Source: G051903925 sp051903925
Lineage (GTDB): Bacteria; Pseudomonadota; Alphaproteobacteria; Zavarziniales; Zavarziniaceae
Assembly: GCF_051903925.1 (NCBI RefSeq)
Contig: NZ_CP173678.1
Coordinates: 1,116,001-1,180,000 of the forward strand
Reading direction: 5' to 3'
DNA: 64,000 bases
The notes under the pieces are model-generated. The model saw only the letters and a list, made by a program, of their open reading frames with translations, searched no databases and was not told where the DNA came from. The position numbers and the translations under genes are program-made. Within the stretch, counting starts at the first letter, position 1, and each line of letters begins with the position of its first letter. Shown here piece by piece: positions 18,503-26,407 of this stretch.

Positions 18503-19102
18503 TCAGGCGGCGTCCAGCTTGTAGGATTCGATCAGGCGGTCGATGGCCCGCCGGGTCACCTGGTTCCAGCTTTCGGAGAAGCCCAGGCTGGCGACCAGCT
18601 TCCAATGGCCGATCATCATGCCCACGAACAGGAAGCCGATCTCGCGACAGGCCGCCTGACCCAGCATGGGGTGGCTGATCTGAACCTCGTGCGCGATGAC
18701 GTGCTGGAGCAGTTCGTACTGCCCGCGCAGGCTGGCGCGCAGGGCCGGAGAGGTCGCCGCCAGGGCCAGCAGCGCGTCATAAAGTCGGTCGTCCGCCGGC
18801 TTCGGCAGGCCCTTGGCCGACAGGAAATCGAAATAGAAGTCCAGGAACAGGCTCAGCCGTTCCGGCGCCTGGGCCTCGACGATGCCCATCAGCAGCGTGT
18901 CGCGATAGATGTCGGCCAGATGCTCGCAGGCGGCGATCAGCAACTCGTCCGATTGCGCCAGGCTGCGCAGCAGGGCCTCGCGCGCGCCATGCGCCTCCTG
19001 GGCGATCAGGTCGTGCGCAGGCAGGGTCAGGCCATGGCGGTCGATGGCGTGCAACAGCGCCTGGACCAGTTCGGCCTTGCGTTCGGTTGTGGCGTTCTCC
19101 AT
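18503..19102 (-). CDS. TetR-type transcriptional regulator
   Basis: The 199-residue protein has an N-terminal helical region resembling a TetR helix-turn-helix (VQALLHAIDRHG, AHDLIAQEAHGAREALLRSL) and an all-helical C-terminal ligand domain. The helix-turn-helix is less canonical than in its neighbour, so the family call is moderate. It is divergent from a second TetR gene at 19274, with 171 bases between them, and convergent with the hydroxybutyrate dehydrogenase gene. The regulated genes are unknown. Confidence 0.65.
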   Translation of the reverse strand: MENATTERKAELVQALLHAIDRHGLTLPAHDLIAQEAHGAREALLRSLAQSDELLIAACEHLADIYRDTLLMGIVEAQAPERLSLFLDFYFDFLSAKGLPKPADDRLYDALLALAATSPALRASLRGQYELLQHVIAHEVQISHPMLGQAACREIGFLFVGMMIGHWKLVASLGFSESWNQVTRRAIDRLIESYKLDAA

Positions 19103-19241
19103 GAGGGGCTGGGCTTGCGACTTCCGGACGGCTCAACACTCCTGGACAATAGGTCGTTCCGCCATTGGCTGTCCAAGCCAACCTGACGGCGCCCGGCCCC
19201 GCAGCCCCCGGGGGCGGCCCATGTGGCGATATTTGCAGTCC

Positions 19242-19257
19242 CGATTCGATTTTCAGG
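19242..19257 (-). promoter_or_regulatory. Candidate TetR operator, copy 1
   Basis: On the minus strand this reads CCTGAAAATCGAATCG, 17 bases before the start of the TetR gene at 19274. A near copy, CCTGAAAAATGAACCG, lies at 19982-19997 before the acyl-CoA synthetase gene. Similar sequence in both intergenic regions suggests a shared operator. This is inference from sequence similarity only. Confidence 0.3.
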
Positions 19258-19273
19258 AACCTATGCTGCGGCC

Positions 19274-19924
19274 ATGAGCGATGCAGCAACAAAGCCCCCG
19301 GCGAGCCCGCCCCGACCTCGCCGCAAGCGCCTCTCGCGGGAGGAGCGGGCCCGGCAGAACTATGATGCGCTGATCAATGCCGCGGCCGGGATCGTGGGCG
19401 AGGACGGCTATGCCGGGGCCAGCATCGCCCGCGTGACCGCGCGGGCCGGCCTGGCGTTGGGCACCTTCTACCAGTACTTCGAAAGCCGCCAGGACCTGTT
19501 CGACCAGCTTCTGCCCGCCGTGGGCGGCCGCATGCTGGGCATGCTGGGGCGCGAGATCGGCGAGGCACGCTCCGCCCTGGAGGTCGAGACGCGCGCCGCG
19601 CGGGGCTATTTCGAATACGCGCGAACCCAGCCGGCGCTGCTGCGCATCGTGGCCGAGGCGCGGGTCTATGCCCCCGCCGCCTATGAGCAGCACATGGCGA
19701 ACGTGATCGCCCACTATCACGCGTCGCTGAAGGACAACAAGGCGGTGGGGGACTTTCCGGCCTTCTCGGCGGAGGAGCTTGAGGCCGTGGGCGTCATGCT
19801 GATCGCCGCGCGCCTGCTGCTGCGCGAACGCTTCCTGGGCGAGGATGATGTGCCCGACCATGTCATCCGCACCTACCTGAAGGTCGTGCGCGCGATCGCC
19901 ACGCTGCCGCCCGACGAGGGCTGA
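19274..19924 (+). CDS. TetR/AcrR transcriptional regulator
   Basis: The 216-residue protein starts with a basic Pro/Arg-rich extension (PRPRRKRLSREERARQ). A canonical TetR helix-turn-helix follows: AGIVGEDGYAGASIARVTA and RAGLALGTFYQYFESRQDLF. The C-terminal half is a helical ligand-binding domain. It lies 174 bases upstream of an acyl-CoA synthetase on the same strand and is the likely local regulator of that gene, possibly responding to an acyl-CoA. The ATG at 19274 was chosen over an earlier in-frame start at 19223. Confidence 0.88.
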   Translation: MSDAATKPPASPPRPRRKRLSREERARQNYDALINAAAGIVGEDGYAGASIARVTARAGLALGTFYQYFESRQDLFDQLLPAVGGRMLGMLGREIGEARSALEVETRAARGYFEYARTQPALLRIVAEARVYAPAAYEQHMANVIAHYHASLKDNKAVGDFPAFSAEELEAVGVMLIAARLLLRERFLGEDDVPDHVIRTYLKVVRAIATLPPDEG

Positions 19925-19981
19925 GGCGCTCCCCATGGTGTTGCAGGCTGGGACACGGTGCCGTCGCCTGCGTGGCAACGA

Positions 19982-19997
19982 CCTGAAAAATGAACCG
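19982..19997 (+). promoter_or_regulatory. Candidate TetR operator, copy 2
   Basis: CCTGAAAAATGAACCG is followed at once by ACTTTCA, which makes an imperfect TGAAA/TTTCA inverted repeat. It lies about 100 bases before the acyl-CoA synthetase start and resembles copy 1 at 19242-19257. Binding by the TetR protein encoded at 19274 is inferred. Confidence 0.3.
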
Positions 19998-20098
19998 ACT
20001 TTCAATATGTGATTGCGGGGCGGGGCACCTCTCCGCATGCTTCGGGCACGGGCCGGCGCGCCAGACGCCGGCCGTGAGGGAAACCGGAGGACCAGGGC

Positions 20099-21745
20099 AT
20101 GGGCACAAGCGCCGCGCGGCCAGCGACCTATGAGGAGATCTATGCCAGCCAGCGGCTGGACGTGCCCGAGTACTACAACATCGCGGCCGACATCAGCGAC
20201 CGCCATGCCGCCAGCCAACCCGACCGGCTGGCCTATTTCATCGAGTATGACGACCGCGTGGAGCGCGTCACGCATGGCGAGCTGAACGCCCGCGCCAGCG
20301 GCCTGGCCCACGTCCTGGCGGGGCTGGGCATCGGCCGGGGTCACCGCGTGGCGATCGTCCTGCCGGTCGACAGTGCCGTGCCCACGACCCATGTCGCCTG
20401 CTGGAAGCTGGCGGCGATCTCGTGCCCCATGGCGGCGCTGTTCGGGCCGGAGGCCCTGGCCTTCCGCTTTGCGAATGCGGAGGTATCGGCTGTCGTCACC
20501 GACCGCGCGCGCCTGCCGGCCGTGCTGGAAGCTGCGGCCGCGGCGCCGAGCCTGAGGCACATCCTGCTGGTCGATGGGCAGCACGCCGGCACGCTGGACT
20601 ACTGGGCGCTGATCGCCGCCGCGCCGCGGGTGTTCGAGACGGTGCAGACCCGGGCGGAGGATCCGGCCTATATCAACTATACGTCCGGCACGACGGGGCA
20701 GCCCAAGGGCGCGCTGGCCGCGCACCGCGCGCTGCTGGGCCACCTGCCGTCGGTCGAATTCGCGAACTCCTACGGCTCAACCGACGACGTGATCTATTCG
20801 CCTGCCGACTGGGCCTGGCTGGCGGGCTTTGCCATGCTGATGACCAGCCTGCAGACCGGCCGCGTGTTCGCGGCGCGCGCCCGGATCGGTTTCGATCCCC
20901 TGGATACGTTCCGCTTCCTGTCGCAGCACAAGGTCAGCAGCGCCACCCTGGTGCCGACGATGCTGCGCATGATGAAGGCCGTGCCCGAGGAGGCGCGCCG
21001 CGACTACCGCATGCACCTGCACACTGTCGTATCGGGGGCGGAGGCGGTGGGCGCCGAACTCTACCGCTGGGTGGAGGAGGTGCTGGGCGCCAAGCTGGCG
21101 GAAGCGTTCGGGCAGACGGAATGCAATGTCTGCATCCTGAACAACAGCCGCTTCATGGCGCCCCGGCCCGGTGCCCTGGGCAAGGCGGCGCCCGGCTACA
21201 CGGTCGCGATCGTGGACCAGGACGGCAATCCCGTGCCGCCTGAGACCGAGGGGCAGATCGCGGTAAAGGCCGGACACCCGATCATGCTGCTGGAGTACTG
21301 GCGCAATCCGGAAGCGACGGCGCGCAAGTACCGCAATGGCTGGCTCCTGACCGGCGACCTGGGTCGGCAGGACGAGGACGGCTATTTCTGGTTCGTGGCG
21401 CGTGCCGACGACGTCATCACCTCGTCCGGCTATCGCATCGGTCCTGGCGAGATCGAGGAGGCGCTGGTCAAGCATCCGGCCGTGGCCATCGCCGCCGCCA
21501 TCGGGATTCCCGACCCGATCCGCACGGAAGTGGTCAAGGCCTTCATCGTGCCCGTCCCGGGGGCCACCCCGTCCGAGGTGCTGGCAGCGGAGATCCAGGC
21601 CTTTGTCCGCGAGCGCCTGGCCCGGCACGAGGTCCCGCGCGAGATCGCCTTCGTGACCGAGATGCCGATGACGACGACAGGCAAGATCATGCGCCGCGTC
21701 CTCAAGGAGCGCGACCTGGCCGCCCGCGCCGCCGCCGGGTCGTGA
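20099..21745 (+). CDS. Acyl-CoA synthetase (AMP-forming)
   Basis: The 548-residue ANL-superfamily ligase activates a carboxylic acid with ATP and transfers it to CoA. The P-loop YTSGTTGQPKG is near residue 193, EAFGQTECN is the adenylate-binding motif, GWLLTGDLG the hinge region, and TTGKIMRR carries the C-terminal catalytic Lys. Its overall pattern, with YNIAADISDRHAAS near the N-terminus, resembles acetyl-CoA and medium-chain synthetases. The substrate is not fixed by sequence. GGAGGA precedes the ATG. Probable control is by the TetR regulator just upstream. Confidence 0.88.
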   Translation: MGTSAARPATYEEIYASQRLDVPEYYNIAADISDRHAASQPDRLAYFIEYDDRVERVTHGELNARASGLAHVLAGLGIGRGHRVAIVLPVDSAVPTTHVACWKLAAISCPMAALFGPEALAFRFANAEVSAVVTDRARLPAVLEAAAAAPSLRHILLVDGQHAGTLDYWALIAAAPRVFETVQTRAEDPAYINYTSGTTGQPKGALAAHRALLGHLPSVEFANSYGSTDDVIYSPADWAWLAGFAMLMTSLQTGRVFAARARIGFDPLDTFRFLSQHKVSSATLVPTMLRMMKAVPEEARRDYRMHLHTVVSGAEAVGAELYRWVEEVLGAKLAEAFGQTECNVCILNNSRFMAPRPGALGKAAPGYTVAIVDQDGNPVPPETEGQIAVKAGHPIMLLEYWRNPEATARKYRNGWLLTGDLGRQDEDGYFWFVARADDVITSSGYRIGPGEIEEALVKHPAVAIAAAIGIPDPIRTEVVKAFIVPVPGATPSEVLAAEIQAFVRERLARHEVPREIAFVTEMPMTTTGKIMRRVLKERDLAARAAAGS

Positions 21746-21932
21746 GCGGCGTCGCCGATCCGCCCACCCGCGCGGTCGCCTGGGCGGTCGGCTGGGGTGC
21801 ATGGCCTGGAAAGCGGGCGGACTGACACCCTGTCCGCAACGTTGGAAGACTCTCCGGGCCAAAGCACGCCCATCCCTCCCTGCATTGCAATTAAGTCGCA
21901 GTCGACTCCTGCGCGCTGATGGCAGTATCAAC

Positions 21933-21945
21933 GCGAATCATTTGC
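21933..21945. promoter_or_regulatory. Fur-like iron box before the TonB receptor
   Basis: GCGAATCATTTGC is an inverted repeat of two 6-bp arms (GCGAAT / ATTTGC, 5 of 6 paired) around a central C. This is the GCNAAT-N-ATTNGC pattern of alphaproteobacterial Fur/Mur sites. It lies 31 bases before the GTG start of a TonB-dependent siderophore receptor, where iron repression is expected. Confidence 0.6.
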
Positions 21946-21976
21946 AGGAATGGGCGCAAGCCCATCGGAGGGGTCT

Positions 21977-24184
21977 GTGGCGGGGAAGACTTCGGGGCGG
22001 CGGCGTGGGCGCAGCGCCCGGCTTGCGACCATGCTGGGCTGCGTTGCGGCGATCGGCAGCGGCACGGCCGTGGCACAGGACCAGCCGGCGGAAGGGCAGG
22101 ACCCCTTCGTCATCGAACTGCCGACCATCGACATCCAGGGTTCGCAGGTCGAACTGACCCTGCCCTATGTCGGGGGCCAGGTGGCGACCGGGTCGCGGGC
22201 CGGGCTTCTGGGCAACCTGGATTTCCTGGAGATGCCGTTCAGCAGCACGGCCTATACGCAGGAGCTGATCCAGAACCAGCAGGCCGACAGCATCGGCGAC
22301 GTCCTGTTGAACGATCCGACGGTCCGCGTGGCCAAGGGCTTCGGCAATTTCCAGGAGGTCTATGTCATCCGCGGCTTCCCGGTCTATTCCGACGACATGA
22401 CCCTGAACGGGCTGTACGGCATCCTGCCGCGCCAGTTCGTGGCGGCCGAGTTGATGGAGCGGGTCGAGGTCTTTCGCGGCGCCAACGCCTTCATCAACGG
22501 TGCGGCACCGGGCGACAGCGCGGTTGGTGGCACGATCAACCTGGTGCCCAAGCGAGCGCCGGCCGAAGGGATCAACAGCCTGACCCTGGGCTATGAGAGC
22601 AATGGCCAGTTCGTCGGCTCGGCGGATGTCGGGCGCCGCTATGGTGCGAACGGGGAATGGGGAATCCGCGCCAGCGCCCATGGCCGCGTCGGCGAAAGCG
22701 CCGTCGAGGACGAGGACCGCAGCCTGACTGCCCTGTCGCTGGGCGTGGACTATGCGGGGACACGGGCCCGCTTCTCGTTCGACCTGGGCTACCAGGACAA
22801 CCGGATCGACGCGCCGCGGCCCCAGGTCACGCCGCCCTTCGCCGGGGACGTGCCGGAACCGCCCGACGCCGACACCAACTATGCCCAGCCCTGGACCTAT
22901 TCGGACGAGGAGCAGGTCTTTGGCGTGGTCCGTGGCGAGTTCGACATCACCGAGAACGTGACGGCCTGGGTCGCCGGTGGCGCCCGCTTCGGGGAGGAGG
23001 CGAACGTCCTGGCCAACCCCAGCACGACTTCGACCGGGGTCACCAGTGCCTATCGCTTCGACAACACGCGCGAGGATACGGTCCTGTCGGGCGATGCCGG
23101 TATCCGGGCGGAGTTCGACACCGGGATCGTCGGCCACCGCGTCGTCTTCTCGGTTTCCGGCTATCAGGAGGAGTCGGACAACGCCTATGCGTTCTCCAGC
23201 TTCGCGGGCTTTGCCGGGGACCTCTACAATCCGTTCCCTGTGCCGCCGCCCGCCGCGAACTTCTTCGTGGGCGGTGTCCTGTCGGACCCCCTGAAGACGT
23301 CGGAGACGACGACCGCCAGCGTCGCCTTCGCCGATACGCTGTCCTTCCTGGACGGCCGCCTGAAGACGACGTTCGGCCTGCGCTACCAGTACCTGGGTGC
23401 CGAAACGTACGACTACAATACCGGCGCGCGGATCTCGAACTATGACGATTCCAAGGTCACGCCGGCCTTTGGCGTGACCTATGAACTGGTGCCGGGCCTG
23501 GCGCTCTATGCCAACTACGCCCAGGCCCTGCAGCGGGGCGAGACCGCGCCAACCGTCAATAATGGGCGCCCCGTCCTGAATGCCGGAGAGATCCTGGCGC
23601 CCTATGTCAGCGACCAGGTCGAGGTCGGCGCCAAGTACGACGCGGAGACCTTTGGCGGCACGCTGAGCCTGTTCTCGATCTCCAAGCCCCGCGCGATCGT
23701 CGAGAACGACGTATTCAGCGACGGCGGCGAACAGCAGAACCAGGGCGTGGAACTGACCCTGTTCGGTGAGCCGGTCGCAGGCGTGCGGGTGATCGGCGGC
23801 CTGACCTATGTCGATACCGAGGTGACGACCGCCGACGCCAATGACGGCAATGCCGCGATCGGGACGCCCGAATTCCAGCTCAACGGCAATGTCGAATGGG
23901 ACCTGCCCTTCATCGCCGGCCTGACCGTCGACGCCCGCCTGATCCATACAGGTGCGCAGTATGTGAACGCCGCCAACACGGTGGAGGTCGACAGCTGGAC
24001 CCGCCTGGACCTGGGCCTGCGCTATGTCCTCACCCTCCAGGGCGTCGACTGGACGCTGCGTGGGCGGGTCGAGAACCTGACCGACGAATCCTATTGGGCG
24101 TCGGTTGGCGGTTTTCCGGGCGCCAACTACCTGGTCCAGGGCAATCCGCGCACCTTCATCGCCAGCCTGAACGTGACGTTCTGA
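21977..24184 (+). CDS. TonB-dependent siderophore receptor
   Basis: The 735-residue outer-membrane receptor has a signal peptide (TMLGCVAAIGSGTAVAQ) and a plug domain with DSIGDVLLNDPTVRV and VYVIRGFPV, then VERVEVFRGANAF and the GGTINLVPK segment. A 22-strand barrel follows, ending with the terminal aromatic NVTF. It would import an iron-siderophore complex using TonB energy. The GTG at 21977 was preferred because GGAGGGG lies just before it (21967-21973); an upstream ATG at 21950 would put this site inside the gene. A Fur-like box lies upstream. The barrel is slightly short for its class. Confidence 0.9.
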   Translation: MAGKTSGRRRGRSARLATMLGCVAAIGSGTAVAQDQPAEGQDPFVIELPTIDIQGSQVELTLPYVGGQVATGSRAGLLGNLDFLEMPFSSTAYTQELIQNQQADSIGDVLLNDPTVRVAKGFGNFQEVYVIRGFPVYSDDMTLNGLYGILPRQFVAAELMERVEVFRGANAFINGAAPGDSAVGGTINLVPKRAPAEGINSLTLGYESNGQFVGSADVGRRYGANGEWGIRASAHGRVGESAVEDEDRSLTALSLGVDYAGTRARFSFDLGYQDNRIDAPRPQVTPPFAGDVPEPPDADTNYAQPWTYSDEEQVFGVVRGEFDITENVTAWVAGGARFGEEANVLANPSTTSTGVTSAYRFDNTREDTVLSGDAGIRAEFDTGIVGHRVVFSVSGYQEESDNAYAFSSFAGFAGDLYNPFPVPPPAANFFVGGVLSDPLKTSETTTASVAFADTLSFLDGRLKTTFGLRYQYLGAETYDYNTGARISNYDDSKVTPAFGVTYELVPGLALYANYAQALQRGETAPTVNNGRPVLNAGEILAPYVSDQVEVGAKYDAETFGGTLSLFSISKPRAIVENDVFSDGGEQQNQGVELTLFGEPVAGVRVIGGLTYVDTEVTTADANDGNAAIGTPEFQLNGNVEWDLPFIAGLTVDARLIHTGAQYVNAANTVEVDSWTRLDLGLRYVLTLQGVDWTLRGRVENLTDESYWASVGGFPGANYLVQGNPRTFIASLNVTF

Positions 24185-24192
24185 GAATTGAT

Positions 24193-24217
24193 CCCTGGTG
24201 CGCTCAGCGCACCAGGG
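24193..24217. terminator. Perfect 12-bp palindrome between convergent genes
   Basis: CCCTGGTGCGCT / AGCGCACCAGGG around a single C lies 8 bases after the receptor stop. It also includes the stop codon of the small minus-strand gene. It is a strong hairpin on both strands but has no T-run. Confidence 0.5.
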
Positions 24218-24374
24218 GCGTCGCCAGGCCAGGACCGGCGCCGGCCTGGCCGTGCAGCGCGCCAGCCCCGGCCTGCTGGCCGCCGCCCTGGGACCAGCCC
24301 AGAGCCATCAATCCCACCAGCACCGCCCGCCGGGCGACTGCGCCCGGCACGGGCTTGCACGCCCCTTTGACCAT
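24204..24374 (-). CDS. Possible small exported protein (56 aa) downstream of a Fur-like box
   Basis: This 56-codon minus-strand frame has a GGAGG about 10 bases before its ATG. It encodes a basic start (MVKGACKPVPGAVARR), a short hydrophobic stretch (AVLVGLMALGW) and a Gly/Gln/Ala-rich tail. A signal-anchor or exported peptide is possible. The Fur-like box at 24411-24429 lies 37 bases upstream of its start. Its stop codon sits in the loop of a perfect palindrome. No family is recognised, and codon composition alone does not prove it is real. Confidence 0.4.
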   Translation of the reverse strand: MVKGACKPVPGAVARRAVLVGLMALGWSQGGGQQAGAGALHGQAGAGPGLATPLVR

Positions 24375-24410
24375 CGCCCGTCATCCTCCATGCCCATGCC
24401 CGCCTGTTCA

Positions 24411-24429
24411 GCATATGATAATCATTCGC
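24411..24429. promoter_or_regulatory. Fur box
   Basis: GCATATGATAATCATTCGC contains the perfect palindrome ATGATAATCAT and matches the classical 19-bp Fur consensus at about 14 positions. It lies between the small minus-strand gene (start 24374) and the acyl-CoA synthetase (start 24538) and could control either or both. Confidence 0.65.
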
Positions 24430-24537
24430 AATTCTGTCAAGTGAAGCGGTCGCTTGGGGACTGTGCATTCGCTGTCTATGCTTGGGGCTGAAAAGATTGA
24501 CCCGGGGCCGAACCCCGGCCCTGGGGGAGACTGCGCC

Positions 24538-26214
24538 ATGCCGACGTTTCGTGAAGCCCGCGACTTCCTGATCGCCAACCGCACCGACTACCGGGCCGCG
24601 GTCGCCGGTTTCGAATGGCCAAAGCTGGAGCACTTCAACTGGGCGCTGGACCATTTCGACGTAATGGCGCAGGGGAACGACAGTCCAGCGCTGCACATCG
24701 TCGACGATGCGTCCGAGGTGAAGCTCAGCTTTGCCGAACTCTCCGCCCGCTCGAACCAGGTGGCCAACTACCTGCGCGCGCTGGGGGTGAAGCGGGGCGA
24801 CCGCATGCTGCTGATGCTGGGCAATGTCGTGCCGCTGTGGGAGGTGATGCTGGCGGCCATGAAGCTGGGCGCCGTCGTCGTGCCCGCGACCATGCTGCTG
24901 GCCCCGGCCGACCTTGAGGACCGCCTGGCCCGCGGCCGCCTGAAGCATGTGGTCGCCGATTCCAGTGTCACCGACAAGTTCGCGACCCTGGGGTCGGAGT
25001 TCACGCGGATCGCGGTGGGTGGCGCTGACGGATGGCACGACTATGCCCGCGCCTATGACCAGCCGACAGGCTTCGCCCCCGATGGCGAGACGAAGGCAAC
25101 CGACCCCCTCCTGCTCTATTTCACCTCCGGCACCACGGCCAAGCCCAAGCTGGTCCTGCACAGCCACCAGAGCTATCCGGTCGGACACTTGTCGACCATG
25201 TACTGGATCGGTCTGAAGCCGGGCGACGTGCACCTCAACATCTCGTCCCCCGGCTGGGCCAAGCATGCCTGGTCGTGCTTCTTCGCGCCCTGGAACGCGG
25301 GAGCCTGCGTCTTCATCTACAACCAGCCGCGCTTCAACGCCGCGACCCTGCTGGCGGTGCTGGCCAAGCACAGGATCACCACCTTCTGCGCGCCGCCGAC
25401 CGTGTGGCGCATGCTGATCCAGGAGGACCTGTCCCAGCATCGCAACCATGTCCGCGAACTGCTCTCCGCGGGCGAACCGCTCAACCCTGAGGTGATCGAG
25501 CAGGTGGAGAAGGCCTGGGGCCTGACCATCCGCGACGGCTTCGGCCAGACCGAGACGTCGGCCCAGGTCGGCAATACGCCGGGCCAGCCGGTCGTCCCCG
25601 GCTCGATGGGCCGGCCGCTGCCCGGGTTCGACATCCGCCTGCTCGATGCCGACGGGGACGAGGTGGAGGAGGGGCAGATCTGCGTCTCCCTCGCCCGGAA
25701 ACCGGTCGGCGTGATGATGGGCTACCAGATGGATGACGGCACCATCGCGGGCCTCGACGCCGGCTGGCACTTCACGGGCGATGTCGCGACGCGCAGCCCG
25801 GATGGCTCCCTCACCTTCGTCGGGCGGGCCGACGACGTGTTCAAGTCGTCCGACTACCGCATCAGCCCGTTCGAGCTTGAAAGCGTCCTGATCGAGCATC
25901 CCGCAGTGGCGGAGGCGGCGGTGGTGCCGTCGCCCGACCCCTTGCGCCTGTCGGTACCCAAGGCGTTCGTGACCCTGGCCCCGGGGCATGCGGCGGGGCC
26001 GCAGACAGCCTTGTCGATCTTCAAGTTCCTGGCGGGCGCCGTCGCACCCTACAAGCGGGTGCGGGTGATCGAGTTCTCGGACCTGCCCAAGACGATCTCA
26101 GGCAAGATTCGCCGGGTGGAGTTGCGCGGCAACGAGGAAAAGGCGCGGGCAGCCCAAGCCCGCGGCCCCCAGGAATACTTCTGGGACGACTTCAAGGCCG
26201 AAGTGGGGGCGTGA
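24538..26214 (+). CDS. Acyl-CoA synthetase (benzoate/medium-chain type)
   Basis: The 558-residue ANL ligase has P-loop YFTSGTTAKPKL near residue 193 (Lys-Pro-Lys kept), GFGQTETSAQVG, GWHFTGDVA and KTISGKIRRVEL with the catalytic Lys. GSGx-type substrate motifs do not reveal the acid used. The ANYLRALGVKRGDRMLLML and LISSPGWAKHAWSC-type regions resemble ACSM/benzoate-CoA ligases. A GGGGGAGA ribosome-binding site precedes the ATG at 24538. A Fur-like box lies about 110 bases upstream, unusual for such a gene. Confidence 0.85.
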   Translation: MPTFREARDFLIANRTDYRAAVAGFEWPKLEHFNWALDHFDVMAQGNDSPALHIVDDASEVKLSFAELSARSNQVANYLRALGVKRGDRMLLMLGNVVPLWEVMLAAMKLGAVVVPATMLLAPADLEDRLARGRLKHVVADSSVTDKFATLGSEFTRIAVGGADGWHDYARAYDQPTGFAPDGETKATDPLLLYFTSGTTAKPKLVLHSHQSYPVGHLSTMYWIGLKPGDVHLNISSPGWAKHAWSCFFAPWNAGACVFIYNQPRFNAATLLAVLAKHRITTFCAPPTVWRMLIQEDLSQHRNHVRELLSAGEPLNPEVIEQVEKAWGLTIRDGFGQTETSAQVGNTPGQPVVPGSMGRPLPGFDIRLLDADGDEVEEGQICVSLARKPVGVMMGYQMDDGTIAGLDAGWHFTGDVATRSPDGSLTFVGRADDVFKSSDYRISPFELESVLIEHPAVAEAAVVPSPDPLRLSVPKAFVTLAPGHAAGPQTALSIFKFLAGAVAPYKRVRVIEFSDLPKTISGKIRRVELRGNEEKARAAQARGPQEYFWDDFKAEVGA

Positions 26215-26246
26215 GGCCGGCAGCCACCTGCGTCAGCGTCGCGACT

Positions 26247-26363
26247 GATGCTTCGAGACGCGTCCCTGCGGGCCGCTCCTCAGCATGACGCCGTTGTTCT
26301 ATGTGAGAAAATTCTCCAACGGTCGTCATCCTGAGGAGGGCCGCAGGCCCATCTCGAAGGATG
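26247..26363. repeat. Imperfect palindromic intergenic repeat, copy 1
   Basis: Two arms of about 40 bases form a long imperfect hairpin. The left arm carries GCTTCGAGACGC and CTCCTCAGCATGACG; the right arm carries CGTCATCCTGAGGAGGG and CTCGAAGGATG. The outer flanks TGCGTCA (26229) and TGACGCA (26365) extend the symmetry. Such CATCCTGAGG / TCGAAGGATG elements recur in alphaproteobacterial genomes as dispersed palindromic repeats. A relative lies at 41075-41176. Confidence 0.7.
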
Positions 26364-26407
26364 TTGACGCAACCTTCCCGCCAAGAAGCACCTCCTGACG
26401 GAAAACA

